Shown: positions 7,595 through 15,952 of the stretch, piece by piece | How the letters are laid out: each line of letters starts with the position of its first letter | Numbering within the stretch: the stretch's first letter is position 1 | From: CADEFX01 sp046154585 | GTDB lineage: Bacteria > Pseudomonadota > Alphaproteobacteria > Rhizobiales > Hyphomicrobiaceae | Assembly: GCA_046154585.1 (NCBI GenBank) | Contig: JBJXDX010000003.1 | Span: forward strand, 5,045 to 69,044 | Direction of reading: 5' to 3' | Length of the DNA: 64,000 bases | The notes under the pieces: model-generated | Database searches by the model: none | Seen by the model: the letters and a program-made list of their open reading frames with translations, nothing else | What the model was told of the DNA's origin: nothing | Program-made: the position numbers and the translations under genes

Positions 7595-9078
7595 CGCTCT
7601 CCTGTCCCCCCGAGTCCCATGTGCTCGCTGCCGTTTTGATCCCGTTCATCGGCGCCCTGCTGATCCCAGTGTTTCACCAGGCGCCCAACCCGCGCGAGGC
7701 CGTGACACTCGCGACGGCCGGCGCGCTCTTTCTGACAGTTCTCAGCCTGATCGGCCCGGTGCTTGCCGGCGCTCGCCCGGAAGCGATGAACATCCCAGTG
7801 GTTCCGGGGCTCGCGCTCGCCTTCAAGGTCGAGCCGCTGGGCCTGCTGTTCGCGCTGGTCGCCTCTACGCTCTGGATCGTGAACTCGGTCTATTCCATCG
7901 GCTATATGCGAGGCAACGACGAGCCGCGGCAGACCTCCTACTATGTCTGCTTCGCCGTGGCGCTCGGCTGCACTATCGGCATCGCTTTCGCCAAGAACCT
8001 GTTCACGCTGTTCCTGTTCTACGAGGCGCTGACGCTGTCGACCTACCCGCTCGTCACCCACAAAGCCAACGGCGAAGCCATCCGCGGCGGCCGCATCTAT
8101 CTTCTCCTTCTCCTTGGCACCTCGCTCGTCCTGCTGCTGCCGGCGATCGTCATAACCTGGGTGTTGGCCGGCACCATCGAATTCACGCCCGGCGGCATCC
8201 TGGAGGGCAAGGCGAGCAGCGCCGTGATCGGCCTGCTCCTCGCGCTTTATGCCTTCGGCATCGGCAAGGCCGCCCTCATGCCGCTCCACTTCTGGCTGCC
8301 GGCCGCCATGGTGGCGCCGACGCCAGTCAGCGCCCTGCTCCACGCCGTTGCGGTCGTGAAGGCCGGCGTGTTCACCATCGTCAAGGTTGTGGTCTACGTG
8401 TTCGGCGTGGACGTCTTGCGCACATCGGAGCATAGCGGGTGGCTGATCTATGTCGCCGGTGCCACGGTCATTGTGGCCTCGCTGGTTGCCCTGCGACAGG
8501 ACAATCTCAAAAAGTTGCTGGCCTATTCGACCGTCTCACAGCTCTCCTATGTCGTGCTCGCCGCAGCGATCCTCACGCCCATTTCAGTGATCGGCGCCGC
8601 CTTGCACATCGCCGCGCATGCCGTCAGCAAGATCACGCTGTTCTTCGCGGCCGGCTCCATCTATACGGCCGCCCATAAGACGGAGATCAGCGACATGAAG
8701 GGCATCGGCCGTCGCATGCCCTGGACGATGGGCGCCTTCTCGATCGGGGCACTCAGCATGATCGGCCTGCCGCCAACCGCCGGCTTCCTCGGCAAGTGGT
8801 TCATGCTGACTGGCGCCATGCAGACCGGACAGTGGTTTGCCGTCGCGGTCATTGTTGTGAGCACGGTGCTCAACGCGAGCTATTTCCTGCCTATTCTGGT
8901 TACTGCGTTCCTCCGTAAGCCGGACGACAACTCGCATGAGAAGCATCATGCGCACGGCGAGGCACCTTGGCCGATCGTTCTGGCGCTGACCGCCACGGCG
9001 ATCGGCACGGTTGCACTCTTCTGGCTGCCGGACGTTCCCCTCGCGCTCGCCAGACAGATGCTCGAAGGTGACAAATGA
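7591..9078 (+). CDS. Proton-conducting antiporter subunit (MrpD/NuoL-like), second copy
   Basis: A 495-residue NuoL/M/N-family membrane protein. It retains Glu145 (LFYEALTLSTYPL), Lys226 in TM7 (IGKAALMPLHFWLP), the TM8 lysine (AVAVVKAGVF), AAHAVSKITLFFAAG, and the TM12 lysine (TAGFLGKWFML). A His-rich cytoplasmic loop (HEKHHAHGEAP) lies near residue 452. Start and stop overlap the flanking genes by four bases each (ATGA), so it is part of the same polycistron. It is more NuoL-like than the first copy and may replace the missing N-terminal part of MrpA. Confidence 0.9.
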   Translation: MTLSCPPESHVLAAVLIPFIGALLIPVFHQAPNPREAVTLATAGALFLTVLSLIGPVLAGARPEAMNIPVVPGLALAFKVEPLGLLFALVASTLWIVNSVYSIGYMRGNDEPRQTSYYVCFAVALGCTIGIAFAKNLFTLFLFYEALTLSTYPLVTHKANGEAIRGGRIYLLLLLGTSLVLLLPAIVITWVLAGTIEFTPGGILEGKASSAVIGLLLALYAFGIGKAALMPLHFWLPAAMVAPTPVSALLHAVAVVKAGVFTIVKVVVYVFGVDVLRTSEHSGWLIYVAGATVIVASLVALRQDNLKKLLAYSTVSQLSYVVLAAAILTPISVIGAALHIAAHAVSKITLFFAAGSIYTAAHKTEISDMKGIGRRMPWTMGAFSIGALSMIGLPPTAGFLGKWFMLTGAMQTGQWFAVAVIVVSTVLNASYFLPILVTAFLRKPDDNSHEKHHAHGEAPWPIVLALTATAIGTVALFWLPDVPLALARQMLEGDK

Positions 9079-9326
9079 GCAGACCCGAAAAGGACCATTG
9101 GCTGGTGCGGGATGTGACGATCAGGCGCTTGTGGATTGCATTCATTGCCATCCTGGCGGGGCTGGTCGCTGCCGACCTTTTCGTCGCCCATCACCCCCAT
9201 TTCCGCCTCGAGAGCTGGTTCGGGTTCGGCGCCTGGTTCGGCTTCCTGTCCTGCGTCGTGCTCATCGTCTTCGCCAAGGCGCTCGGAGCGCTCCTGAAGC
9301 GGCCGGATACCTACTATGACAGCTAG
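9075..9326 (+). CDS. Small membrane protein of the antiporter operon
   Basis: An 83-residue protein with two predicted helices (LWIAFIAILAGLVAADLFV and WFGFGAWFGFLSCVVLIVFA) and a conserved-looking basic tail, KALGALLKRPDTYYD. It overlaps the stop of the second MrpD-like gene by four bases and the start of the third by eleven, so it is made with the complex. I do not recognise a named family with certainty. Similar short two-helix proteins occur in Mrp-like operons of alphaproteobacteria. It is a good candidate for an accessory or assembly subunit. Confidence 0.75.
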   Translation: MSRPEKDHWLVRDVTIRRLWIAFIAILAGLVAADLFVAHHPHFRLESWFGFGAWFGFLSCVVLIVFAKALGALLKRPDTYYDS

Positions 9327-11001
9327 CCTGCTCATGCCGCCCGGCCTTGTCTTGATCATCGGCGGCCTGCTGCTGCCATTTCTGCGTGGAAGCTTCCGCT
9401 CCATCGCGCTCGTCGCATTGCCGCTCATTACGCTTGCTCTCGTCTGGAACGTTCCCGACGGGCCGGTGCTGCAGGCTCCGTTCCTTGGCTACGACTTGGT
9501 CCTGGTGAAAGGCGACAAGCTCTCGCGGTTGTTTGCCTCCATCTTCGCCATCATGGCCTTCGCCGGGGGCTTGTTCGCGCTCAATCAAACCCGCACCGTC
9601 GAGCTGGCCGCCGCCTTTGTCTATGCCGGCAGCGCCATCGGCGTCGCCTTCGCAGGCGATCTCATCACCCTGTTCGTCTGCTGGGAGGTGATGGCCATCG
9701 GCTCGACGCTCGTCGTGTGGTGCGGCGGCCAGCGGGCTGTCGGTGCCGGACTTCGCTATGCCGCTATTCATCTCCTGGGCGGGGTGTTGCTCATGGCAGG
9801 CATTGCCGGAGAGACCGCTGCCACCGGATCAATCAGTTTCGGTGGGATGGACACCAGCACCGTTCCGCGCTGCCTGATATTGGCGGGGTTCTTGATCAAC
9901 GCCGGCGCGCCGCCATTGTCGGCCTGGTTGCCGGATGCTTATCCCGAGTCCTCCTGGTCGGGCATGGTGTTCCTGTCGGCCTTCACGACCAAGGCAGCGG
10001 TCTACGTGCTCCTGCGCGGTTTTGCAGGCACGGAGTTGCTGATCTACGTCGGGATCTTCATGATCTTCTACGGGATCGTCTATGCGATCCTCGAAAACGA
10101 CATGCGGCGTATCCTCGCCTACTCGATCGTGAACCAGGTCGGCTTCATGGTGGCCGGCATCGGCATCGGCACCGAGATGGCCCTCAACGGCACGGCCGCC
10201 CACGCCTTCACGCACATCATCTACAAGGCGTTGCTCCTCATGTCGGCCGGCTCGGTGCTTTACATGACCGGCAAGCGCAAGTGCACCGACTTGGGCGGCC
10301 TTTTCCGCACCATGCCGCTGACCACCGTTTGCGGCATCATTGGCGCGCTCTCGATCTCGTCCTTCCCGCTGACATCGGGCTTCGTTTCCAAATCGATGAT
10401 CTCGGAAGCTGCCGCGCAACAGCATTTGGGGCTTGTGTGGTACCTGCTCGCGGCCGCTTCCGCCGGTGTGTTCCTGCACGCCGGCATCAAGTTTCCCTGG
10501 TTCGTTTTCTTCCAGAAGGACTCAGGATTGAGGCCCGCCGACCCGCCGTGGAACATGCGCCTAGCCATGCTTCTTTTCTCGGCCGTGTGCATTGGTCTCG
10601 GCATGATGCCCGGCCCGCTTTACGCGCTCCTGCCCTACAGAGTCGATTATGTGCCGTACACGGCAAGCCACGTAGTTTCCCAACTTCAGTTGCTCCTGTT
10701 CTCCGGTCTTGCGTTCTTCCTGATGCTGGACTGGCTGAAGCGCACGCTCACCATCACGCTCGACACCGACTGGTTCTATCGACGCCTCGGCCGCAATTTG
10801 GGGAACGGCCTCGACGAGGCCGCGGGCCGAGTGTGGCAATGGCTGGTCGGCGCCACCAGTTCGAGCGCCCGCCGCGTCAACGCCAGGCTGCAACGACACC
10901 ATGGCCCAGAAGGCGTGCTCGGAAGGACATGGCCGACAGGCACGATGGCGTTCTGGACGACGGTGATGCTGGCAGCCTATCTGATCCTGTCGAACCTGTG
11001 A
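9316..11001 (+). CDS. Proton-conducting antiporter subunit (MrpD/NuoM-like), third copy with TM7 Lys replaced
   Basis: A 561-residue NuoL/M/N-family protein and the last gene of the operon. Glu124 (LFVCWEVMAIGSTLV), the TM8 lysine (SAFTTKAAVYVLL), THIIYKALLLMSAGS and the TM12-type lysine (TSGFVSKSMIS) are kept. The usual TM7 lysine of the L-I-K-A-G pattern is Asn195 here (GFLINAGAPPLSAWLP). A long C-terminal extension (about residue 455 onward) includes a final hydrophobic helix. The start lies inside the preceding 83-residue gene, so it is translationally coupled. It may be a modified or non-pumping subunit. Confidence 0.9.
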   Translation: MTASLLMPPGLVLIIGGLLLPFLRGSFRSIALVALPLITLALVWNVPDGPVLQAPFLGYDLVLVKGDKLSRLFASIFAIMAFAGGLFALNQTRTVELAAAFVYAGSAIGVAFAGDLITLFVCWEVMAIGSTLVVWCGGQRAVGAGLRYAAIHLLGGVLLMAGIAGETAATGSISFGGMDTSTVPRCLILAGFLINAGAPPLSAWLPDAYPESSWSGMVFLSAFTTKAAVYVLLRGFAGTELLIYVGIFMIFYGIVYAILENDMRRILAYSIVNQVGFMVAGIGIGTEMALNGTAAHAFTHIIYKALLLMSAGSVLYMTGKRKCTDLGGLFRTMPLTTVCGIIGALSISSFPLTSGFVSKSMISEAAAQQHLGLVWYLLAAASAGVFLHAGIKFPWFVFFQKDSGLRPADPPWNMRLAMLLFSAVCIGLGMMPGPLYALLPYRVDYVPYTASHVVSQLQLLLFSGLAFFLMLDWLKRTLTITLDTDWFYRRLGRNLGNGLDEAAGRVWQWLVGATSSSARRVNARLQRHHGPEGVLGRTWPTGTMAFWTTVMLAAYLILSNL

Positions 11002-11197
11002 GCGTACCCAAAACTCAAAGAGCTGACCGAGAACCTGCCAAGGATCAATCGGCGCTCATCGTGCCGCAACGGTTCCGTGATTGAGGTCTTTCGCGCCTGC
11101 CGGGCCCACCAGGCGCCTGCCGCGACGAGCCGTCTGTTGCGCCGGCTGGCTTGCCGGGCTATCGCGGTGCCTGGCCATCGCCGCGGAACTGTCGTCC

Positions 11198-12232
11198 ATG
11201 CGCCCCCTCAGTGTGCTGCTGATTTCGGACAACCGGCCCGGCCATTATCATCTCTCGGAGGGTGTCGTCGCCGCCATCTCCCGTCTGCGGCCGGTGAAGG
11301 TATTCCGGCTTCCGGTGCAGCGCCGCGGTTGGATCCCGACCCGGACCCTGGCCCAGCTCATGGGTGCCGGGGTGCCGGCAGGAACCATGCTCCGCGCAGG
11401 ATATGGCATCGACCCCAAGACGCTGCCGGACGCTGATCTCATTGTTTCGGCCGGCGGCGAAACGCTGGTCCCCAACGCCGCGATCGCGCGATTGAAGAGC
11501 GCAACCAACATTTTCTGCGGTTCGCTGCGACGTTTGCCGCCGGAAGCGTTCTCGCTCGTGGTGTCATCGTATGCAAAACACGCCGACCTCCCTCGTCACA
11601 TCATTGCGCTCAAGCCGAGCGGCTTCGATCCGGGCAACCTGGAAACGGCACGAATTGCGAATCCGTCCGGCGGGCAGATTCCGCCTCGGCTTGCGGGCGC
11701 GCTGATCGGGGGCAACTCCGGCCTGTTTCGCTACCAGCGGGCGGACTGGCAGGATCTCCTGCACTTCCTGCAGGCGAGCTTCGCTGCGCACGGCACTCGA
11801 TGGCTGGTGTCGACCTCGCGCCGCAGCCCTAACAGCGTCGCAGACGACTTGGCGGCGGTCGCGCGCCGGCCGGACAGCCCGATCACGGAGTTCATCGATT
11901 TCCGCATCGCGGGGCCCGGCACGCTCACCCGGGTATTCAAGCAGGCCGAAGTTATTCTCTGTACCGAGGATTCAAGTACGATGATCTCGGAAGCCGTCTG
12001 CGCGTGCCTGCCGGTGGTCGGCGTGGCGCCGCGGCACCACGGCTTCGAGGATAAGGAACGCGGCTATCGCGACTACATGCGTGACAATGGCTGGAGCCGG
12101 TCGCTCCTGCTGGCAGAACTCACACCCGAGCGCTTCGTGGCAGAGCTTGCCAAGGTCAGGCCGCTTCAGGAGAACCATCTCGACCGGCTGGCCGGGACGC
12201 TGCGTGAGCGTCTGCCGCAGCTCTTCACCTGA
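11198..12232 (+). CDS. ELM1 family protein (mitochondrial fission ELM1-like)
   Basis: This 344-residue protein belongs to the bacterial ELM1-like family, whose fold resembles nucleotide-sugar glycosyltransferases; the role in bacteria is poorly known. Characteristic segments are LLISDNRPGHYHLSEGVV at the N-terminus, DLIVSAGGETLVPNAAIAR, a GGNSGLFRY strand-turn, LVSTSRRSP, and CTEDSSTMISEAVCACLPVV near the C-terminus. The ATG at 11198 gives the family N-terminus. A TTG at 11081 would add 39 unlikely residues, and no strong ribosome site precedes either. It lies 196 bases after the antiporter operon and faces the ketosynthase gene. Confidence 0.8.
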   Translation: MRPLSVLLISDNRPGHYHLSEGVVAAISRLRPVKVFRLPVQRRGWIPTRTLAQLMGAGVPAGTMLRAGYGIDPKTLPDADLIVSAGGETLVPNAAIARLKSATNIFCGSLRRLPPEAFSLVVSSYAKHADLPRHIIALKPSGFDPGNLETARIANPSGGQIPPRLAGALIGGNSGLFRYQRADWQDLLHFLQASFAAHGTRWLVSTSRRSPNSVADDLAAVARRPDSPITEFIDFRIAGPGTLTRVFKQAEVILCTEDSSTMISEAVCACLPVVGVAPRHHGFEDKERGYRDYMRDNGWSRSLLLAELTPERFVAELAKVRPLQENHLDRLAGTLRERLPQLFT

Positions 12233-12272
12233 GACAGATCATCGGTCTTACAGCGCTAGCGATGAGCGCGCT

Positions 12273-13520
12273 TCACGCAGGCGGTGGTCCAAAGACAAGC
12301 ACCGCATTCAGACCGCCGAACGCAAACGAGTTCGACATGGCATAGTTGACCTTCATGTCCCGGCCCTTGTTGGGAACATAATCGAGATCGCATCCCTCAC
12401 CGGGCTCATCCAGACCGATAGTCGGCGGCACCCAGCCTTCGCCGATCGCCTTGACGCAAGCGACAGCTTCGATGCCACCGCCCGCGCCAAGCGGATGGCC
12501 GTGCATCGACTTGGTCGAGGACACCGCCAGCTTGTAGGCGTGCGGACCGAACACTTCCTTGATGGCGTTCGTCTCGTTCAAGTCGTTGATCGTCGTCGCC
12601 GTGCCGTGGGCATTGAGATAATTGATGGCCTCGGGCGCCAAATTGGCATCCTGCAGCGCCAGCTTCATGGCTTCCCGCGGACCTTCGATGTCCGGATTGA
12701 CCATGTCCTTGCTGTCGGAGGTCATACCGTGACCGACGAGCTCGGCGAGAATGGTGGCGCCCCGCGCCTTGGCGTGCTCATAGGACTCCAGCACCAGGAC
12801 GCCGGCCCCTTCGCCCAGCACCGTGCCGTTGCGCTTCTTGGCGAACGGGAAGCAGCCTTCCGGCGAGAGGACGTGCATGGCCTGCCACGCGCGCATCGTG
12901 CCGAAGTTGATGACGCTCTCGGACGCGCCGGCGATGGCCATGTCGACGACGTTGTTGCGGATGTAGTCGCAGGCAAGAGCGATCGCGTGGGCTGCCGTGG
13001 AACATGCGCTGCAGGTCGCGAATGTCGGGCCCTTGATGCCATACTCGATGCCGACGTGAGCCGACGCCGACGAGCCGATGATCCGCAGAAGCGTCAGCGG
13101 ATGCGTGGCCTTTTTGTTGTGAATGAACAGGTCGCGGTAGGCCGTCTCATACGTCACGAGGCCACCGGCGCCCGACCCGATGATGCAGGCCACACGATAG
13201 GGATTGGCGCCCGGCATCTCGATGCCGGACTGCGTCACCGCCTCGTCGGCGGCAGCTGCAGCGAACCAGGAGTAACGGTCGGCGTGCAGAATCAGCTTGT
13301 CGCGCTTGAAATGCTTGAGGCGCGCCTTGGGATCGAAGTCCCTGATCTGCGCCGCGATCAGGATCTTAAGATCCTCGTGCGGAAACCCGCCAAGTGCGCT
13401 GACCCCGCTCTTGCCTTCCTTCATCCCCGCCCAAAACTCGGGGACAGTTGTGCCGATGGACGTCACCGCGCCAAGGCCAGTGACCACCACGCGCGGCCGC
13501 GCCGTCTGTTGTGCTGCCAA
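12273..13520 (-). CDS. Beta-ketoacyl-ACP synthase, NodE/FabF-like
   Basis: A 415-residue condensing enzyme that extends an acyl chain with malonyl-ACP. The catalytic residues are visible: Cys173 (SACSTAAHAIA), His305 (NAHGTAT), Lys337 (STKSM) and His342 (GHPLGAGG). The sequence around the active Cys and the region AWQAMHVLSP...GTVLGEGAGVLVLESYEHAKARGATI look more like rhizobial NodE than housekeeping FabF. It follows the ACP gene on the same strand, 57 bases downstream, so the two form a pair dedicated to a special acyl chain. The product is not known. Confidence 0.88.
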   Translation of the reverse strand: MAAQQTARPRVVVTGLGAVTSIGTTVPEFWAGMKEGKSGVSALGGFPHEDLKILIAAQIRDFDPKARLKHFKRDKLILHADRYSWFAAAAADEAVTQSGIEMPGANPYRVACIIGSGAGGLVTYETAYRDLFIHNKKATHPLTLLRIIGSSASAHVGIEYGIKGPTFATCSACSTAAHAIALACDYIRNNVVDMAIAGASESVINFGTMRAWQAMHVLSPEGCFPFAKKRNGTVLGEGAGVLVLESYEHAKARGATILAELVGHGMTSDSKDMVNPDIEGPREAMKLALQDANLAPEAINYLNAHGTATTINDLNETNAIKEVFGPHAYKLAVSSTKSMHGHPLGAGGGIEAVACVKAIGEGWVPPTIGLDEPGEGCDLDYVPNKGRDMKVNYAMSNSFAFGGLNAVLVFGPPPA

Positions 13521-13577
13521 ACTTAATATTCCTTAGTTCACGACCGCTGCGGCCTTTCGGCAGCGGTTGCGCCCATT

Positions 13578-13850
13578 TCAAGCCTTGGCCGCTGCGGCGG
13601 TCCCAGAGCCATCCATCAGCGCTTTGACGCGATCCACGACCGACCCGACCGTCTTGAAGTCAGCGGCTTCTTCATTGGCGTTGTACGGGATCTCGATCCC
13701 GAACGTGTCCTCGATATCGAACACGATCATCGCCAAATCGAGCGATTCGATCTTCAGATCCGTCAGCGCCGTCTGGAGCGAGATATCGTCCCTCGGCTCC
13801 TTCATATGCTTTTTCAGGATGTCGATGATCTTGCTAGCTACATCATCCAT
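13578..13850 (-). CDS. Acyl carrier protein, NodF-like
   Basis: A 90-residue acyl carrier protein with Ser36 in IESLDLAMIV as the likely 4'-phosphopantetheine site (the E-S-L form of the usual D-S-L) and an acidic helix DIEDTFGIEIP. The ATG at 13850 is preceded by GGGAGAG and gives MDDVASKIID. An in-frame ATG 42 bases further upstream would add an unlikely leader. It is transcribed before the NodE-like ketosynthase. The layout resembles a nodFE-style pair, but no other nodulation gene is present. Confidence 0.88.
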   Translation of the reverse strand: MDDVASKIIDILKKHMKEPRDDISLQTALTDLKIESLDLAMIVFDIEDTFGIEIPYNANEEAADFKTVGSVVDRVKALMDGSGTAAAAKA

Positions 13851-13995
13851 TAGAACTCTCCCACCCCGTGAGTTGCAGACGCACAGGGCCATCCACTACG
13901 CGCGCTCCTACTAGAGCACGGTTGGCCATTGAGCAAGCTTCGGCGTCACATAACCGTAAACACCATTCAAGTCTAGATAACTGCTGTCGCATGAC

Positions 13996-14021
13996 GTATC
14001 TGTTACAACCGTAACAGATAC
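13996..14021. promoter_or_regulatory. 26-bp palindrome, probable operator
   Basis: The arms GTATCTGTTAC and GTAACAGATAC are perfect reverse complements around AACC. No T tract follows, so it is not a terminator. Its place between divergent lipid genes suits a dimeric repressor site (TetR or similar). The regulator is unknown; the MerR gene at 15953 is one candidate. Confidence 0.6.
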
Positions 14022-14131
14022 TATACCCCATACTGGCGCCCGGCTTGAAAAGCATGTTCAATGCGTAGGACGCACCGATCAAGAGGTGGGTTCATCCGGC
14101 CACCGTTCAATCGGCAACGAAGGGCAGAATT

Positions 14132-14153
14132 GGCCGGAAAATAGGCCGGAAAA
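14132..14153 (+). repeat. Direct repeat of GGCCGGAAAA upstream of fadD
   Basis: Two exact copies of GGCCGGAAAA are spaced 12 bp apart, about 50 bases before the fadD start. They could be a paired binding site or a chance slip duplication. Confidence 0.4.
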
Positions 14154-14200
14154 CCCGTCAGTTCCGGCAATATCAAAGCCAATGGGGGGAGGAGCGATCG

Positions 14201-15937
14201 ATGACTAGCATCGGTTCGCAATTTCAGGGTGACCAGGAGCCCGCGGCTGGCGGGTCGTTTCCGTGGCTCACACGCTACCCCCCTGGGGTGAGCTGGCATC
14301 AGTCCTTCAAGCCGGCGCCGGTCCAGGACCTGCTCGATAGCACCGCCAAGGCACATCCACGGCGCACGTGTACGAATTTTCTCGGCAAAACTCTCACCTA
14401 CGGCACCATTGCCGCCATGGTGGACAGGACTGCCGCCGGTTTACAGAAACTCGGGGTGGGGAAAGGCTCGAAAGTCGGTCTATTCCTGCCAAACAGTCCG
14501 ACATTCATCATCTACTACTACGCAATACTCAAAGCCGGCGGCACAGTCGTTAATTTCAACCCTCTCTATACTTTGGAAGAATTGACGTTCCAGATCCAGG
14601 ACAGCAACACTGACTTGATGGTCACGCTGGACCTCAAGATCCTGTTCGACAAGGTCGAGGCCCTGCTCGAAAAGGGCACGCTCTCCCGTGCCATCGTCGC
14701 CTCTTTCCCGGCCCTTCTACCGAGCCCGAAGTCGGTCCTCTTCAAGCTTTTCAAGGGTCGGGATCTGGCCAATCTGAAAGGCTCGCCGGCGGCCTCTCGC
14801 GTCCTGCTGGATGCGGACGTCGTTGCCCAAGGCGGCAGCCTGCAGAAGGTGGCGATCGATTCCGTCAACGACATTGCCGTGCTGCAATACACCGGCGGCA
14901 CGACCGGCACGCCCAAGGGGGCGATGCTGACGCACGCCAACGTCTACATCAACGTGATGCAGGTCATTCCCTGGGCGCCTGAACTTATAGAGGCCCAAGA
15001 GCGCGTTCTCGGCGTGTTGCCGTTCTTCCATGTGTTCGCCATGACCGTCGTGATGAACTTCGGCATCGCCAGGGGCTGCGAGATCATCATCATGCCGCGC
15101 TTTGTCCTCGATGATGCCCTCAAGCTTATCGACAAAGCCAAGCCCACGGTCATGCCGGGCGTCCCGACACTGTTCAACGCCATTATGAACCATCCGAAGC
15201 TGAAGACCTTCGATCTGTCGTCGCTGAAATTTTGCCTGTCGGGGGGTGCGCCGCTGCCCATCGAGGTGAAGCAGAAGTTCGAGCAGTTGACAGGCTGTAA
15301 GCTGGTGGAAGGCTACGGCCTGTCGGAGGCTTCGCCCATCGTCACCGCCAATCCTCTCGAGGGGCCGATCAAGGAGGGCTCCATCGGCCAGCCCATTCCC
15401 GGCACGATCGTGTCCCTTCGCGCGCTCGACGATCCGTCGCGCGAGGTGCCGGTCGGGGAGAAGGGCGAGATCTGCGTCAAGGGTCCGCAGGTGATGAAGG
15501 GGTACTGGAACCGGCCGCAAGACACGGCCGATCAGTTCGTCGGCGACTATCTCAGAACCGGCGACGTCGGAATCATGGACGATGAAGGGTTCCTCTTCAT
15601 CGTCGATCGCATCAAAGATCTCATCATCTGCTCCGGCTATAACGTCTACCCGCGCCGGATCGAGGAGGCGATCTACGAGCATCCGGCGGTCGAGGAAGTG
15701 ACCGTGATCGGCATCAAGGACCAGTACCGCGGCGAGGCCCCGAAAGCCTTCATCAAGCTCAAAGCCGGCACCCAGGTCACGCAGGACGAGATGCTCAAGC
15801 ATCTCGAGACCAAGATCTCACGCATCGAGCTTCCGGCTGAAATCGAGTTCCGGGATGCTCTCCCAAAGACCATGATTGGCAAGCTCTCGAAAAAGGAGCT
15901 GAAGGCCGAAGAGGCGCAGCGCCAGAAGAGCGCCTGA
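14201..15937 (+). CDS. fadD: Long-chain fatty acid CoA ligase (FadD-like)
   Basis: A 578-residue AMP-forming ligase that activates fatty acids to acyl-CoA. Visible motifs are the P-loop YTGGTTGTPKG (residues 230-240), the YGLSEASP core, the RTGDVG segment with the catalytic-domain aspartate, the hinge GYNVYPRRIEEA, and the C-terminal lysine region PKTMIGKLSKKEL. GGGGAGGAG lies just before the ATG. It is followed after 15 bases by a MerR regulator and sits beside the beta-oxidation operon at 16.4-22.2 kb, so it probably feeds that pathway. Confidence 0.92.
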   Translation: MTSIGSQFQGDQEPAAGGSFPWLTRYPPGVSWHQSFKPAPVQDLLDSTAKAHPRRTCTNFLGKTLTYGTIAAMVDRTAAGLQKLGVGKGSKVGLFLPNSPTFIIYYYAILKAGGTVVNFNPLYTLEELTFQIQDSNTDLMVTLDLKILFDKVEALLEKGTLSRAIVASFPALLPSPKSVLFKLFKGRDLANLKGSPAASRVLLDADVVAQGGSLQKVAIDSVNDIAVLQYTGGTTGTPKGAMLTHANVYINVMQVIPWAPELIEAQERVLGVLPFFHVFAMTVVMNFGIARGCEIIIMPRFVLDDALKLIDKAKPTVMPGVPTLFNAIMNHPKLKTFDLSSLKFCLSGGAPLPIEVKQKFEQLTGCKLVEGYGLSEASPIVTANPLEGPIKEGSIGQPIPGTIVSLRALDDPSREVPVGEKGEICVKGPQVMKGYWNRPQDTADQFVGDYLRTGDVGIMDDEGFLFIVDRIKDLIICSGYNVYPRRIEEAIYEHPAVEEVTVIGIKDQYRGEAPKAFIKLKAGTQVTQDEMLKHLETKISRIELPAEIEFRDALPKTMIGKLSKKELKAEEAQRQKSA

Positions 15938-15952
15938 GTGTAGTATGGCGTC

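Larger units (their letters stand above)
13851..14200. other. Divergent promoter region between acp and fadD
   Basis: This 350-base non-coding stretch is AT-richer than the genes around it. It holds a perfect 26-bp palindrome (13996-14021), a second half-like site with AACCGTAA near 13957, and a 12-bp-period direct repeat (14132-14153). It must carry the promoters for the ACP/ketosynthase pair and for fadD. Confidence 0.6.

Noticed and set aside
11081..11197. TTG start extending the ELM1-like protein by 39 residues
   Set aside because: The extension is Arg/Cys-rich and unlike the family N-terminus, which begins at the ATG at 11198.
12081..13526. 481-codon plus-strand frame opposite the ketosynthase
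   Set aside because: The ketosynthase on the minus strand has all catalytic residues; the opposite frame has no family features.
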